Assembly: GCF_014204545.1 (NCBI RefSeq)
Contig: NZ_JACHLJ010000001.1
Span: forward strand, 868,001 to 932,000
DNA from: Brevundimonas vesicularis
GTDB lineage: Bacteria > Pseudomonadota > Alphaproteobacteria > Caulobacterales > Caulobacteraceae
Length of the DNA: 64,000 bases
Direction of reading: 5' to 3'
Of this stretch, positions 12,494 through 21,165 are shown piece after piece (the first letter of the stretch is position 1; each line of letters begins with the position of its first letter). The notes beneath the pieces are model-generated. The model ran no database searches. It saw only the letters and a program-made list of their open reading frames with translations, and was not told the DNA's origin. The translations under genes were made by a program, and so were the position numbers.

Positions 12494-12691
12494 TCAGTTG
12501 CTGTCGCGCGGCGCGGCGGGCGTGCGCGCGGGCGCCTTGCGCCGCCGCAGATTGGCCCGGAGCGCCGAGGCCAGCCGCATGGCCTTTTCCGCCTTTGCGC
12601 GCGCCTTCTCGAAATCAGGGCCCGATTCGGCGATTGGCGTCGCCTGCGCAGCGGCGGAGGGCGTATCGGCATCATGCGGCGTGCGAGTCAT
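12494..12691 (-). CDS. Small basic hypothetical protein
   Basis: A possible 65-residue protein with an Ala/Arg/Lys-rich predicted helix (EKARAKAEKAMRLASALRANL) and a basic, proline-containing tail. No domain is recognised and the ribosome site is poor. It lies 102 bases upstream of murA on the same strand, so it could be the first gene of that operon or a chance frame in GC-rich DNA. Confidence 0.4.
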   Translation of the reverse strand: MTRTPHDADTPSAAAQATPIAESGPDFEKARAKAEKAMRLASALRANLRRRKAPARTPAAPRDSN

Positions 12692-12801
12692 GGCGTGATG
12701 ATGCCGTGATCACGGGCCATGTCCAAACTTTCTTTCAGATCGTCAAAAAGCCGCTTCCCTCCCCGGAAGGGTTTGGCTATACGGCCGCTTCCTCAGTCGG
12801 G

Positions 12802-12876
<75 letters not shown>

Positions 12877-12890
12877 TCTGAGACTTGAAA

Positions 12891-12916
12891 AGGCCCGGCT
12901 TTCGCCGGGCCTTTTT
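12891..12916 (+). terminator. Intrinsic terminator after tRNA-Thr
   Basis: A perfect 9-bp stem AGGCCCGGC/GCCGGGCCT with a TTTC loop is followed by TTTTT. It lies 15 bases after the tRNA. On the other strand it is followed by a short T run, so it may also end the convergent transcript coming from 13529. Confidence 0.9.
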
Positions 12917-12941
12917 GATTTCCAGATCGGACGAAAAGTCT

Positions 12942-13529
12942 TCAGTCGTATCCGTACAGGCTGCGGCGATAGGGATCGCGATCATCCGCATCCCCGTCCT
13001 TGCTCCAGCTGAACCCCATCGACATCGATTTGGTCGTGGTGTCGGCGCCATAGCCTCGACCGCGCCAGCCGCCGCCATAGGGCGAATAGAAGCCCGGTCC
13101 GCGCAGACCATAGCCGCCGTAGCCGTAGCCCCAGGTTTCGTTGCGGCCTTCGCGGTAGGCCAGGTCCAGACGACCGTTCTCGCCGACAGGCAGAGAGACA
13201 GCCGCACCATAGCTGCGATAGCCGCCGGTGCCGATCCCGGCCTCGACCATGCCATGCATCTTGCGCTCGGCCGGCGCGCCCGGCTCTCCGCTTTCGTCGA
13301 AGGTTGCGCCCGGCGTGCGTGCGCTGATCCAATTCTGGATCTGCTGTTCGGTGGTCATGCCGTGCGGGGCGGCGTCCTGAGCCGTCGGCGCGGTCAGCGA
13401 CGCCTCCGGCGCCGTCGCCAAGGCCTGAGCCAGGGTGGGCGCGTTTGTCGGCGCCGTCGTCACAACGCCGTCCGGATCACCGTCCGACGCCGCCAGCGCC
13501 ACACCCGCCAAGAGACTTGCGATCAGCAT
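12942..13529 (-). CDS. Secreted Gly/Tyr-rich hypothetical protein
   Basis: A 195-residue exported protein of unknown function. It starts with a short signal peptide (IASLLAGVALAA) and continues with an Ala/Thr/Pro-rich segment. A central helix follows (TTEQQIQNWISARTP), then a region where alternating hydrophobic residues suggest beta strands (YGAAVSLPVGENGRLDLAYREG). A Gly-Tyr-Arg rich tract leads to the end (YGGYGLRGPGFYSPYGGG). The end may form a small outer-membrane or surface structure, but this is a guess. No ortholog is recognised by name. Confidence 0.72.
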   Translation of the reverse strand: MLIASLLAGVALAASDGDPDGVVTTAPTNAPTLAQALATAPEASLTAPTAQDAAPHGMTTEQQIQNWISARTPGATFDESGEPGAPAERKMHGMVEAGIGTGGYRSYGAAVSLPVGENGRLDLAYREGRNETWGYGYGGYGLRGPGFYSPYGGGWRGRGYGADTTTKSMSMGFSWSKDGDADDRDPYRRSLYGYD

Positions 13530-13577
13530 AGGCCACCTCCGTTCGACATCATCCTAGCACAGCGATTGAGGCCAAGG

Positions 13578-14072
13578 TCAGGCGATGCCGTCGCCGCGGT
13601 TCAGGGGGTCCGGCAGAGCCTCGCCCTCAGCTACAAAACTGAGCGCGACTGAGTTGATGCAATAGCGGTTTCCGGTGGGCGGCGGGCCGTCGGGGAAGAC
13701 GTGACCCTGGTGGCTGCCGCAACGGGCGCATTGGGTCTCGATCCGGATCATGCCGTAGCTGGTGTCGCGGATCGCGTGGACGTGCGCCTCATCGACCGGT
13801 TGGGTGAAGCTGGGCCAGCCGGTCCCACTTTCGAACTTCGTTCCGCTCTTGAACAACGGCAAGCCGCATTCGCGGCAGCAGAAGACGCCCACCCGCTTCT
13901 CGCCCAGCAGAGTGCCGCAGAACGGGGCCTCCGTGCCATGGGACAGCAGCACGCGCTTTTCCTCTGGGTTCAGATCGGCTTCGAGCCGGGCGCGTTCTTC
14001 CGGGTTCGGCGGGGTCAGGTCATAGCCCGACGGCGAACGGAGGGATTCGGAGGTTTGGGCGAGATCGGTCAT
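13578..14072 (-). CDS. msrB: Peptide-methionine (R)-S-oxide reductase MsrB
   Basis: MsrB reduces the R form of methionine sulfoxide in proteins. The 164-residue protein has the catalytic Cys in RYCINSVAL near the C-terminus and two zinc-binding Cys pairs (CCRECG and [10 protein letters not shown]), plus the substrate motif GTGWPSF. ATG 14072 gives the normal length; the frame extends 36 bases upstream without support. It lies downstream of the S41-like gene on the same strand but 75 bases away. It has no signal peptide and is expected in the cytoplasm. Confidence 0.95.
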   Translation of the reverse strand: MTDLAQTSESLRSPSGYDLTPPNPEERARLEADLNPEEKRVLLSHGTEAPFCGTLLGEKRVGVFCCRECGLPLFKSGTKFESGTGWPSFTQPVDEAHVHAIRDTSYGMIRIETQCARCGSHQGHVFPDGPPPTGNRYCINSVALSFVAEGEALPDPLNRGDGIA

Positions 14073-14146
14073 GGACTGCAAATAAGAAGGGCGGGCCAAG
14101 GGTTCCACCCCCTGCCCGCCCCTCGCTCACCCGATGAGCCGTTTCC

Positions 14147-15631
14147 TTATTGGAACAGCGTGCCGACCCACGTGCGCACGGCCGCCTCGTCCGTCGCCGA
14201 GCCGGTGTAGGCAAGGCCTTGCGCCGGCGTGAACGGCGCATCGTTGCCGCGCTGACGCGTGGTCCAGGCCTTATGGCCGTAGCTGAGCTCGGCATAGTTC
14301 GACGGCAGACGCAGAACGGTCGGCTCGATGAAGATCGAGTCCTCGGCGGTCACCGATCCGGCCAGACGCACGTTCGGCAGGCGCGTCAGCAGATCCAGCG
14401 TATCCAGGCACCCGCTGGTGCAGCCGCTGTCGACCAGGACCACGACCGGACCCGCCACGGGGTTTGCTGCGCCCGTGTCCGCCACCGACGGGCGGCCCGG
14501 CATGGTGAAGGTCGGCTGATTGGCGGCCAGGGCCGAATCGAAGGCGGCGACGATGGCCTGGGTCTGTTCGATCACCGGGCCGGACTCGGCGACGAAGCGC
14601 GGGTCGGCCTGCATGCGGGCCAGGGTGTCGGCGAACCACTGACGGTTGGCGGGTGTGGCGCGGTAAGTGATCGAGCCGGCTTCAGGCTGACGGCTGACGG
14701 TGAACTCCGGCGTCCAGATGCGGTTGGCCAGGCCATAGCCCTTGCCCGTCGCATTCAGCGAAGCGCCGTTTGCGCCGCGCAGATCGATGACCAGCCCCTG
14801 CGCACCGCGAATGGCGGGCAGTTGGGCTTCGACAGCGGCGTAGAAGGCGTCCCATCCAGCGTCGTCAGCCAGGGTGTGAACGTTGATCCACGGACGGCCG
14901 TCCACCGTCTCGACCGACAACGGATTGGCGCCCGGCGTATAGACGGTGGCGCGATAGGCGGCTTCCAGGCTGGCGGCGTCGGCCGGCTGGGGCTGCATCT
15001 GGAAGTCGCGATCGCGACGCCCGACCTTGAACGTGCACAGCGACGGCACGCCGCCGGTGAACGGATTGTTGCGGTTCCACAGCAGATAGGGGGCGGTGCG
15101 GACACGCCCGGCCTCCGTCGTCAGATCGCCTTCCCAGCGGTCCAGCCGCTCTTCGGCCAACTGAGCGGCGGTCTTGTCGCCGCACTTGACCAGCGTCGCG
15201 CCGAGCGGCGGCACGTTGCGCACGCCGGGCTTCACATAGGAAACGACATATTCGCCGTTGCGCCACGCCGTGGTGACGCCCGGCCAGCTGGTCGCGAAGA
15301 AGGGACCGAGGCCTTCATAGGTCGGGCGAATCGCGATGTTCGAATCGCGGAAGCCGTTGGCGTAGTAGCGCATCAGATAGGCGTGGCTGTCGCCGCTGTT
15401 CACGCGACCAACCTTGCCTTGCGCATCGGTCAGGCCAGCATCGATCCAGCTGCGAAACGCTTCGCTGGGCGCGCCGGGAATCACGGCGGCGGGGTGGTTG
15501 GCGGCCAGGGCGTCATGCGCGGCCTGAAGGTCTTGTTGCGCCAAGGCGCGAAAATCCTGTGCGACAGCGGCGCCCGCGGCGACGGTCAGCGACAGAACGG
15601 CAGCCGATGCGGCGGCGATCATGCGGTTCAT
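14147..15631 (-). CDS. S41-like secreted peptidase
   Basis: A 494-residue exported protein with a signal peptide ending at VAQDF. The second half resembles the tail-specific protease (S41) fold: GLVIDLRGANG is the typical strand before the oxyanion region, and VVVLVDSGCTSGCLDTLDLL stands where S41 enzymes carry the nucleophile Ser helix. No PDZ domain is evident. The Cys-flanked TSGC nucleophile region is atypical, so the catalytic serine is assigned only by position. Secreted S41 relatives of this type are common in Caulobacterales; substrates are unknown. Confidence 0.78.
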   Translation of the reverse strand: MNRMIAAASAAVLSLTVAAGAAVAQDFRALAQQDLQAAHDALAANHPAAVIPGAPSEAFRSWIDAGLTDAQGKVGRVNSGDSHAYLMRYYANGFRDSNIAIRPTYEGLGPFFATSWPGVTTAWRNGEYVVSYVKPGVRNVPPLGATLVKCGDKTAAQLAEERLDRWEGDLTTEAGRVRTAPYLLWNRNNPFTGGVPSLCTFKVGRRDRDFQMQPQPADAASLEAAYRATVYTPGANPLSVETVDGRPWINVHTLADDAGWDAFYAAVEAQLPAIRGAQGLVIDLRGANGASLNATGKGYGLANRIWTPEFTVSRQPEAGSITYRATPANRQWFADTLARMQADPRFVAESGPVIEQTQAIVAAFDSALAANQPTFTMPGRPSVADTGAANPVAGPVVVLVDSGCTSGCLDTLDLLTRLPNVRLAGSVTAEDSIFIEPTVLRLPSNYAELSYGHKAWTTRQRGNDAPFTPAQGLAYTGSATDEAAVRTWVGTLFQ

Positions 15632-15758
15632 GGGGTTTCCTGCGGCCTTTGATTTCAAGCTCGTGGGAAAGGTTAAACCCCATGCGTCCGTTGCTTGCCA
15701 ACCCCGCCGCGCGGGATTTCGCCCGATTGTCACATGGGCTGCGGCAATGCGGCGCGCG

Positions 15759-16475
15759 TCAAAGCGGCGCCGAAGCCTCGACCGCTGCGCCGAAGATCCA
15801 ATCGAAGCTGCGCCTCAAGGCCTCGTCCGCCTCGTCCATCGTCGCCAGAACGCCGAGATCGACCAGGCTGGTGACGCCGTGCTCCTGAATGCCGCAGGGG
15901 ACGATGCCGCCGAAATGATCCAGATCCGGCTCCACGTTCAGACTGATGCCGTGGAAGCTGACCCATTTGCGGACCTTGACGCCGATGGCGGCGATCTTGT
16001 CCTCACGCGACCAGCCCGCCCCCTTGCGCTCGACCCACACGCCGACGCGCCCCGGCCGGATGTCGGCCTTAACGCCGAACGTCTCCAGGGCGCCGATCAG
16101 CCACAGCTCAAGCCCGCGCACGAAACACCGGACGTCCTTGCCGCGCCGGCTCAGGTCCAGCATCACATAGGCCACGCGCTGTCCCGGGCCGTGATAGGTG
16201 AACTGCCCGCCCCGCCCTGTGCGATGCACCGGAAACCGGCCGGCATCCAGAAGGTCGTCGTCCTTGGCCGAGACGCCGGCGGTGTAGAGCGGCGGATGTT
16301 CCAGCAACCAGACCATCTCATGCGCCTCGCCCGCCGCAATCGCGGCGACGCGCGCCTCCATGAAGGCCTCTGCGGCCGCATAGTCGACGTAGCCTTTCGA
16401 CACGGCCCATTCGACCGGTCGACCATCGTCGAGACGCAGTTTCTGAAGGGACGGGCTTAACGGCTCAGCAAGCAT
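15759..16475 (-). CDS. lipB: Lipoyl(octanoyl) transferase LipB
   Basis: LipB moves octanoate from acyl carrier protein to the lipoyl domains of 2-oxoacid dehydrogenases, the first step of lipoate synthesis. The 238-residue protein has the family signatures [15 protein letters not shown] and [15 protein letters not shown] with the active-site Lys, and the catalytic Cys in GIVPCGI. Length is normal. It is divergent from the FliN-like gene. Confidence 0.95.
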   Translation of the reverse strand: MLAEPLSPSLQKLRLDDGRPVEWAVSKGYVDYAAAEAFMEARVAAIAAGEAHEMVWLLEHPPLYTAGVSAKDDDLLDAGRFPVHRTGRGGQFTYHGPGQRVAYVMLDLSRRGKDVRCFVRGLELWLIGALETFGVKADIRPGRVGVWVERKGAGWSREDKIAAIGVKVRKWVSFHGISLNVEPDLDHFGGIVPCGIQEHGVTSLVDLGVLATMDEADEALRRSFDWIFGAAVEASAPL

Positions 16476-16540
16476 GACGCTTCAATGTGGTCGCCAGGGC
16501 GTTTCTGCAAGAGACGGCCCTCCTGTGAAGAGAGCTTTAC

Positions 16541-16792
16541 GTGACCCAGATCAACGCCGTCGATGTCGAAATCTCTGTGGTGCTGGGTCGATCGGTGCTG
16601 CCGATGTCGCAACTGCTGCGCATGGGTCGCGGCGCGGTGATTCCCCTGGACGCCGCAGAGGGCGACGAGGTCTGGATCCTGGCCAACAACTATCCGGTCG
16701 CGCGCGGCGAAATCGAGATTCGCGACGACCGTATCGCCATCACCGTCACCCGCCAGGCGGACGTGTACGACTTCATGGCCGGGTCGGCCTGA
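16541..16792 (+). CDS. Short FliN/FliM-family (SpoA domain) protein
   Basis: This 83-residue protein is almost a bare SpoA domain: a first strand (DVEISVVLGRSVLPMSQLLRMG), a central GAVIPLD turn, and VWILANNYPVARGEIEI, the usual FliN core. FliN forms the flagellar C-ring and sets the direction of rotation. Most FliN proteins are longer (about 100 to 140 residues) and lie in flagellar operons; this one is alone between lipB and tRNA-Leu. It begins with GTG. It could be the real FliN, a paralogue, or part of another SpoA-using complex. Confidence 0.85.
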   Translation: MTQINAVDVEISVVLGRSVLPMSQLLRMGRGAVIPLDAAEGDEVWILANNYPVARGEIEIRDDRIAITVTRQADVYDFMAGSA

Positions 16793-16878
16793 GGCTTTGA
16801 TCCGCGACGTCTTTGCGTCGTTCATTTCGCCCTTTCCTTTTCCAACGGCTTCGTCTATTCGCCGCCGCTCCGATGCGA

Positions 16879-16963
16879 GCGGTCGTGGCGGAATTGGTAG
16901 ACGCGCAGCGTTGAGGTCGCTGTGGGGCAACCCGTGGAAGTTCGAGTCTTCTCGACCGCACCA
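16879..16963 (+). tRNA. tRNA-Leu (anticodon GAG)
   Basis: An 85-base class II tRNA with acceptor GCGGTCG/CGACCGC, anticodon GAG at 16913-16915, a long variable arm and an encoded CCA. It lies 66 bases upstream of mgtE on the same strand. Confidence 0.96.
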
Positions 16964-17028
16964 TCTGGCTAAACAGGGCGATTCATCGGCTAAATACGGC
17001 TGGACATTCTACCAAGGGAGGCGACCAC

Positions 17029-18447
17029 GTGAGCACCACGGACACCGCCTTTGCTCCAGACGAGACGCTCGATAACGAAGACCACGCCGCCCTGGACGAG
17101 GACTATGTCCTCACCCCTCAATTCGTCGAGAAAGTCGTGGACGCCGCCGACGACGGCGACGGGATGCGGCTGCGCTCGCTGTTGGAAGACCTGCACCCGG
17201 CCGACGTCGCCGACCTGATGGGCTTTCTGACGGCGGAACACCGCGCCGTCGTCGTCCTTTGGTTGCCGCCCGAGCTTCTGGCCGAAACCCTGCCCGAGCT
17301 GGACGACAATATCCGCGAGGAAGTGCTGGAGCGGGTTCCGCACGGCACCCTGGCCGAGGCGCTGCAGGAACTGGATTCCGACGACGCCGCCGCTGTCGTC
17401 GAAGACCTGGAAGACGACCAGCGCGAGCGCGTTCTGGCCGCCATGCCCGAAGTCGATCGCGCCGCCATCGAAAGCAGCCTGGGCTATGCGGAAGAGTCCG
17501 CCGGCCGCCTGATGCAGCGCGAGGTGATGGCCGCGCCCCAGTTCTGGAGCGTGGGCGACACCATCGACCACATCCGCAAACAGGGCGACGACCTGCCCGA
17601 GCTGTTCTTCGACATCTATGTCGTCGATCCGCTGAACCGTCCGGTCGGCGGCGTGCCGATCAGCGGCCTGTTGCGCGCCGCCCGCACCGTCGCCCTGACT
17701 GATCTGATGGAGCCGATCAACGAGATCGCCGTCGATCAGGATCAGGAAGAAGTCGCCTACATCTTCGAGAAATACCACCTGATCTCGGCGCCGGTCGTGG
17801 ACGCGGCCGGACGGCTGGTGGGTCAGATCACCGTCGATGACATCGTCAACATCATTCAGGAAGAGAACCGCGAGGACATCTTGCGTCTGGCCGGTGTCGC
17901 CGACGAAGACCGCGGTTCGTCCGTACCCGAGATCGTGCGCGGTCGCGTGCCCTGGCTGGCGATTAATCTGGCGACGGCGGCCCTGGGCGCCAGCGTCATC
18001 GGCCTTTTTGAAGCCACCATCCAGCAGATCGTCGCCCTCGCCGTGCTGATGCCAATCGTCTCTGCCATCGGCGGCAACGCCGGCACCCAGGCCCTGACCG
18101 TGACCGTGCGCGCCCTGGCGACGCGTGAGCTGAACAGTTCGAACGCCCCCCGCACCTTCTGGCGTGAAATGATGGTCGGCCTGGCCAACGGCCTGATCTT
18201 GGCCCCCCTGATCGGCATCGCGGCAGGCTTCTGGTTCCGGGACGAAGACTGGAAGATCGGCCTGGTGATCGGCGCGGCCATGATCCTGAACCTGTTGGTC
18301 GCCGCATCGATCGGGGTGCTGACGCCCCTGACCCTGTCCAAGCTGAAGTTCGACCCGGCCGTGTCATCAGCTGTGTTCGTCACGGCGACCACCGACTTCT
18401 TCGGCTTCCTGATCTTCCTTGGTCTGGCCACACTGGTGCTGCTCTAG
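17029..18447 (+). CDS. mgtE: Magnesium transporter MgtE
   Basis: MgtE is an inner-membrane Mg2+ channel gated by cytosolic magnesium. The 472-residue protein has the order expected: an acidic N domain with helical repeats (ADVADLMGFL, LPELDDNIREEVLERV), two CBS domains at about residues 155-285 (LMEPINEIAVDQDQEEVAYIFEKYHLISAPVVD), a connecting helix, and five membrane helices from about residue 300. The pore motif region is AIGGNAGTQAL. It starts at GTG 17029 behind GGGAGGCGACC. No Mg-sensing leader structure was recognised in the short space after tRNA-Leu. Confidence 0.95.
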   Translation: MSTTDTAFAPDETLDNEDHAALDEDYVLTPQFVEKVVDAADDGDGMRLRSLLEDLHPADVADLMGFLTAEHRAVVVLWLPPELLAETLPELDDNIREEVLERVPHGTLAEALQELDSDDAAAVVEDLEDDQRERVLAAMPEVDRAAIESSLGYAEESAGRLMQREVMAAPQFWSVGDTIDHIRKQGDDLPELFFDIYVVDPLNRPVGGVPISGLLRAARTVALTDLMEPINEIAVDQDQEEVAYIFEKYHLISAPVVDAAGRLVGQITVDDIVNIIQEENREDILRLAGVADEDRGSSVPEIVRGRVPWLAINLATAALGASVIGLFEATIQQIVALAVLMPIVSAIGGNAGTQALTVTVRALATRELNSSNAPRTFWREMMVGLANGLILAPLIGIAAGFWFRDEDWKIGLVIGAAMILNLLVAASIGVLTPLTLSKLKFDPAVSSAVFVTATTDFFGFLIFLGLATLVLL

Positions 18448-18525
18448 ACACGACGCGGACGATCCGGCGCGGCCCTTGCTGGGAGCGGTGCGAGCGCCGC
18501 GCGCCTGTTTCCAATTGGGTCAACT

Positions 18526-19671
18526 GTGTCTGACGTCCTCCCCAAACCCAGCAAGGTGTCCCGCGAGGGCGTCCTGCTGATCAAGAGTTTCGAAGGCTTC
18601 CGCCCTCGGGCCATGCAGCGCAGCGACGGTCGCTGGGTCATCGGCTATGGCCACACCCAGTCGGCCCGCGAGGGCGCGAGGGTGTCCGAGGCCGAGGCCG
18701 AACTGCTGATGCAATACGACCTGATCCCGATCGTGAAGGCCGTGACCGATCACGTCCGCGCCCCTTTGAACCAGCATCAGTTCGACGGCCTGGCCAGTTT
18801 CGCCTTTTCCATCGGCGCAGACAGGTTCGCCGCCTCGGACGTGGTTGAACAGTTGAATGCGGGGTCTGCGCGTCAGGCGTCCGCCTCCTTGAGCGCCTGG
18901 GCCGATGAAGCCGCAGCCGAGACCCCGACCCGCCGTCGCTCGGCTGAACACGCGCTGTTCAACGCCGCGCCCGGCGCGCCGGTCACCTTGGCGGACCTTT
19001 TGGCCGCGCCCCTGCCGTCTCCTTTCGAGACGGATGAACCGACTCTGCCCGCCGTCGACGGCGCCCTGGATGAAGCCGTCGCCCCCTTCCCGGCCCAAGA
19101 CGACGTAGCGCTGGCTCAAGCGACCACCGCGCCCCAGCCGCATGCCGTCTATGCCGCGACGGCGGTCGGCCCGGTCCCGGACGTCGTGCCGCTGAACGGG
19201 CAGTCGGAGACCGTGTCCGTCGCTGCGCCGATCATCGCCGCCAACGACATCCACGCCCCGGTTGAGACTCAACAGCCGGAGACGCCGTCGGGCTTCGCCG
19301 ATGCGCAGAAGACCAGCGTGGTGCTGACCGCGCCGGGACTGGCCGAAGCCGTGCCCGCCGACAGCCCCGTCGAACCGGTCATCGAGGGCGACGCTGCATG
19401 CAGCGAAGACGTGCTGAGCACGCGTGAACGCCTGGCGCGCGCTCGGGCCAAACGGCGTTCGGGCCTTGGCGAAACCCTGACCTTCGTCATCATGGGCGGC
19501 CTGGGCGCCCTGTGCCTCGGCGTCGCCATGGCCGCCTTTCGCCGCGCGTCGATCTCGAACAGCAGTGACACCGCCACGGTCGCCTGGGTCCTGATCCTGG
19601 TCGCCGCCGCCTGCCTCGGGGTATCGGGCTACAACTGCTATCGGCGCTGGGGACGGGCTGACCGCGTCTGA
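18526..19671 (+). CDS. GH24 lysozyme domain with C-terminal membrane anchor
   Basis: A 381-residue protein combining a phage-type lysozyme domain (residues about 8-145) with a long Ala/Pro-rich linker and two membrane helices near the C-terminus (about 320-345 and 350-372). The lysozyme part has the catalytic Glu in KSFEGFRP and the glycine-rich GYGHT. It should cleave the glycan strands of peptidoglycan. There is no N-terminal signal peptide, so how the enzyme part would reach the periplasm is not obvious: the tail helices may insert so that the domain crosses, or it may stay cytoplasmic until released. It starts at GTG 18526. No phage genes are nearby. Confidence 0.82.
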   Translation: MSDVLPKPSKVSREGVLLIKSFEGFRPRAMQRSDGRWVIGYGHTQSAREGARVSEAEAELLMQYDLIPIVKAVTDHVRAPLNQHQFDGLASFAFSIGADRFAASDVVEQLNAGSARQASASLSAWADEAAAETPTRRRSAEHALFNAAPGAPVTLADLLAAPLPSPFETDEPTLPAVDGALDEAVAPFPAQDDVALAQATTAPQPHAVYAATAVGPVPDVVPLNGQSETVSVAAPIIAANDIHAPVETQQPETPSGFADAQKTSVVLTAPGLAEAVPADSPVEPVIEGDAACSEDVLSTRERLARARAKRRSGLGETLTFVIMGGLGALCLGVAMAAFRRASISNSSDTATVAWVLILVAAACLGVSGYNCYRRWGRADRV

Positions 19672-19714
19672 CAGCGCTTGGCGAAAGGCCGTGCGCGATG
19701 CTACGCCCTAGCGC

Positions 19715-20884
19715 ATGAGCATTCCCTTCGCGCCCCAATCCATGGAATTCGGCCTTGGCGATAACGCCGACGCCATCCGCGACACCACCGCCCGCTGGGC
19801 CGCCGATCGCCTGGCCCCGCTGGCCGCCGAGATCGACGAAAAGAACGAGTTCAAACGCGAACTCTGGCCCGAGATGGGCGAGCTGGGTCTGCACGGGATC
19901 ACCGTCGAAGAAGAGTTCGGCGGCCTTGGCCTGGGGTATCTCGAACACGTCGTCGCGATGGAGGAAGTGTCGCGCGCCTCGGCCTCGATCGGCCTCAGCT
20001 ACGGCGCCCACTCCAACCTGTGCGTCAATCAGATTCGGCGCTGGGGCACGCCCGAGCAGAAGCAGAAATATCTGCCCCAGCTAATCAGCGGCGAACATGT
20101 CGGCTCGCTGGCCATGTCGGAGGCCGGATCGGGTTCCGACGTCATGTCGATGCGCACCCGCGCCGAAAAAAAGGGCGATCGCTACGTCCTGAACGGCACC
20201 AAATTCTGGATCACCAACGCGCCCCACGCCGACACCCTCGTCGTCTACGCCAAGACCGATCCGGATGCAGGATCAAAGGGTTGCACCGCCTTCCTGATCG
20301 AAAAGGGCATGAAAGGTTTCAGCGTCTCCAAGAAGCTGGACAAGATGGGCATGCGCGGCTCGGACACCGCCGAACTGGTGTTCGAGGACTGCGAAGTGCC
20401 GGAAGACAACATCATGGGTCCGCTGGGCGGCGGCGCCGGCGTGCTGATGAGCGGCCTGGACTATGAGCGCGCCGTTCTGGCCGCCGGTCCGCTCGGCATC
20501 ATGCAGGCCGCACTCGACGTAGTCCTGCCCTACGTCCGCGACCGCAAGCAGTTCGGCAAGCCGATCGGCTCGTTCCAGCTGATGCAGGGCAAGATCGCCG
20601 ACATGTATGTCGCTCTGAACAGCGCCCGCGCCTATGTCTATTCGGTCGCCCGCGCCTGCGACGCCGGCCTGACCACGCGCTACGACGCGGCGGGCGCGAT
20701 CCTGCTGGCGTCCGAGAATGCGGTGAAGGTGACGATGGAGGCCGTTCAGGCCCTGGGCGGGGCCGGCTACACCAAGGAGTGGCCGGTCGAACGGCTGGTC
20801 CGCGACGCCAAACTCTATGACATCGGCGCCGGCACCAACGAGATCCGCCGCTTCCTGATCGGACGGGAACTGCTGGGCGGCTGA
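19715..20884 (+). CDS. Isovaleryl-CoA dehydrogenase
   Basis: An acyl-CoA dehydrogenase of 389 residues in leucine breakdown, oxidising isovaleryl-CoA to 3-methylcrotonyl-CoA with FAD. Family marks are [28 protein letters not shown] and the C-terminal [20 protein letters not shown]. The catalytic Glu of isovaleryl-CoA dehydrogenases lies in a middle helix rather than near the C-terminus, and [10 protein letters not shown] fits that placement. The usual neighbouring methylcrotonyl-CoA carboxylase genes are not seen in the window. Confidence 0.9.
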   Translation: MSIPFAPQSMEFGLGDNADAIRDTTARWAADRLAPLAAEIDEKNEFKRELWPEMGELGLHGITVEEEFGGLGLGYLEHVVAMEEVSRASASIGLSYGAHSNLCVNQIRRWGTPEQKQKYLPQLISGEHVGSLAMSEAGSGSDVMSMRTRAEKKGDRYVLNGTKFWITNAPHADTLVVYAKTDPDAGSKGCTAFLIEKGMKGFSVSKKLDKMGMRGSDTAELVFEDCEVPEDNIMGPLGGGAGVLMSGLDYERAVLAAGPLGIMQAALDVVLPYVRDRKQFGKPIGSFQLMQGKIADMYVALNSARAYVYSVARACDAGLTTRYDAAGAILLASENAVKVTMEAVQALGGAGYTKEWPVERLVRDAKLYDIGAGTNEIRRFLIGRELLGG

Positions 20885-20885
20885 C

Positions 20886-20912
20886 GGCTTGTCTCCGGAC
20901 AAGGAGACAGCC
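20886..20912 (+). promoter_or_regulatory. Hairpin covering the DUF3008 ribosome binding site
   Basis: GGCTTGTCTCC pairs with GGAGACAGCC (10 pairs, one bulged T, six-base loop GGACAA). The 3' arm contains the GGAG ribosome site and ends one base before the ATG at 20914. In RNA this would hide the start region. It lies two bases after the isovaleryl-CoA dehydrogenase stop. No T run follows, so it is unlikely to be a terminator. Confidence 0.65.
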
Positions 20913-20913
20913 C

Positions 20914-21099
20914 ATGCCCGCCAAATCCGCCGCTCAGCAAAAGGCCGCCGGCGCCGCCCTGTCGGCCAAGCGTGGAGACACGCCGAAGTCGAAGCTAAAG
21001 GGCGCGTCCAAGTCCATGGTCGAGTCCATGACGGAAAAGCAACTGGAAGACCTTGCCGAAACCAAGCGCAAGGGCAAACCCGAGCACGTGCAGGACTGA
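20914..21099 (+). CDS. DUF3008 family small basic protein
   Basis: A 61-residue Lys/Ala-rich protein that matches the DUF3008 pattern nearly end to end (MPAKSAAQQKAAGAALSAKRG, then SKSMVESMTEKQLEDLAETKRKG). The family is widespread in proteobacteria, often linked to stress conditions, without a proven function. The ATG at 20914 is preceded by AAGGAG inside a hairpin. It lies only 29 bases after the dehydrogenase gene and may be read from the same transcript. Confidence 0.88.
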   Translation: MPAKSAAQQKAAGAALSAKRGDTPKSKLKGASKSMVESMTEKQLEDLAETKRKGKPEHVQD

Positions 21100-21165
21100 G
21101 ACAGCGTCGATTTATCTGATCGCCTGTCCGTTCTGTAAGTGGCGATCCGCGCGCCGACCGCCTAG

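Noticed and set aside
18526..19671. Prophage remnant around the lysozyme gene
   Set aside because: No holin, integrase or structural genes are nearby and the protein has a long host-like linker and anchor.
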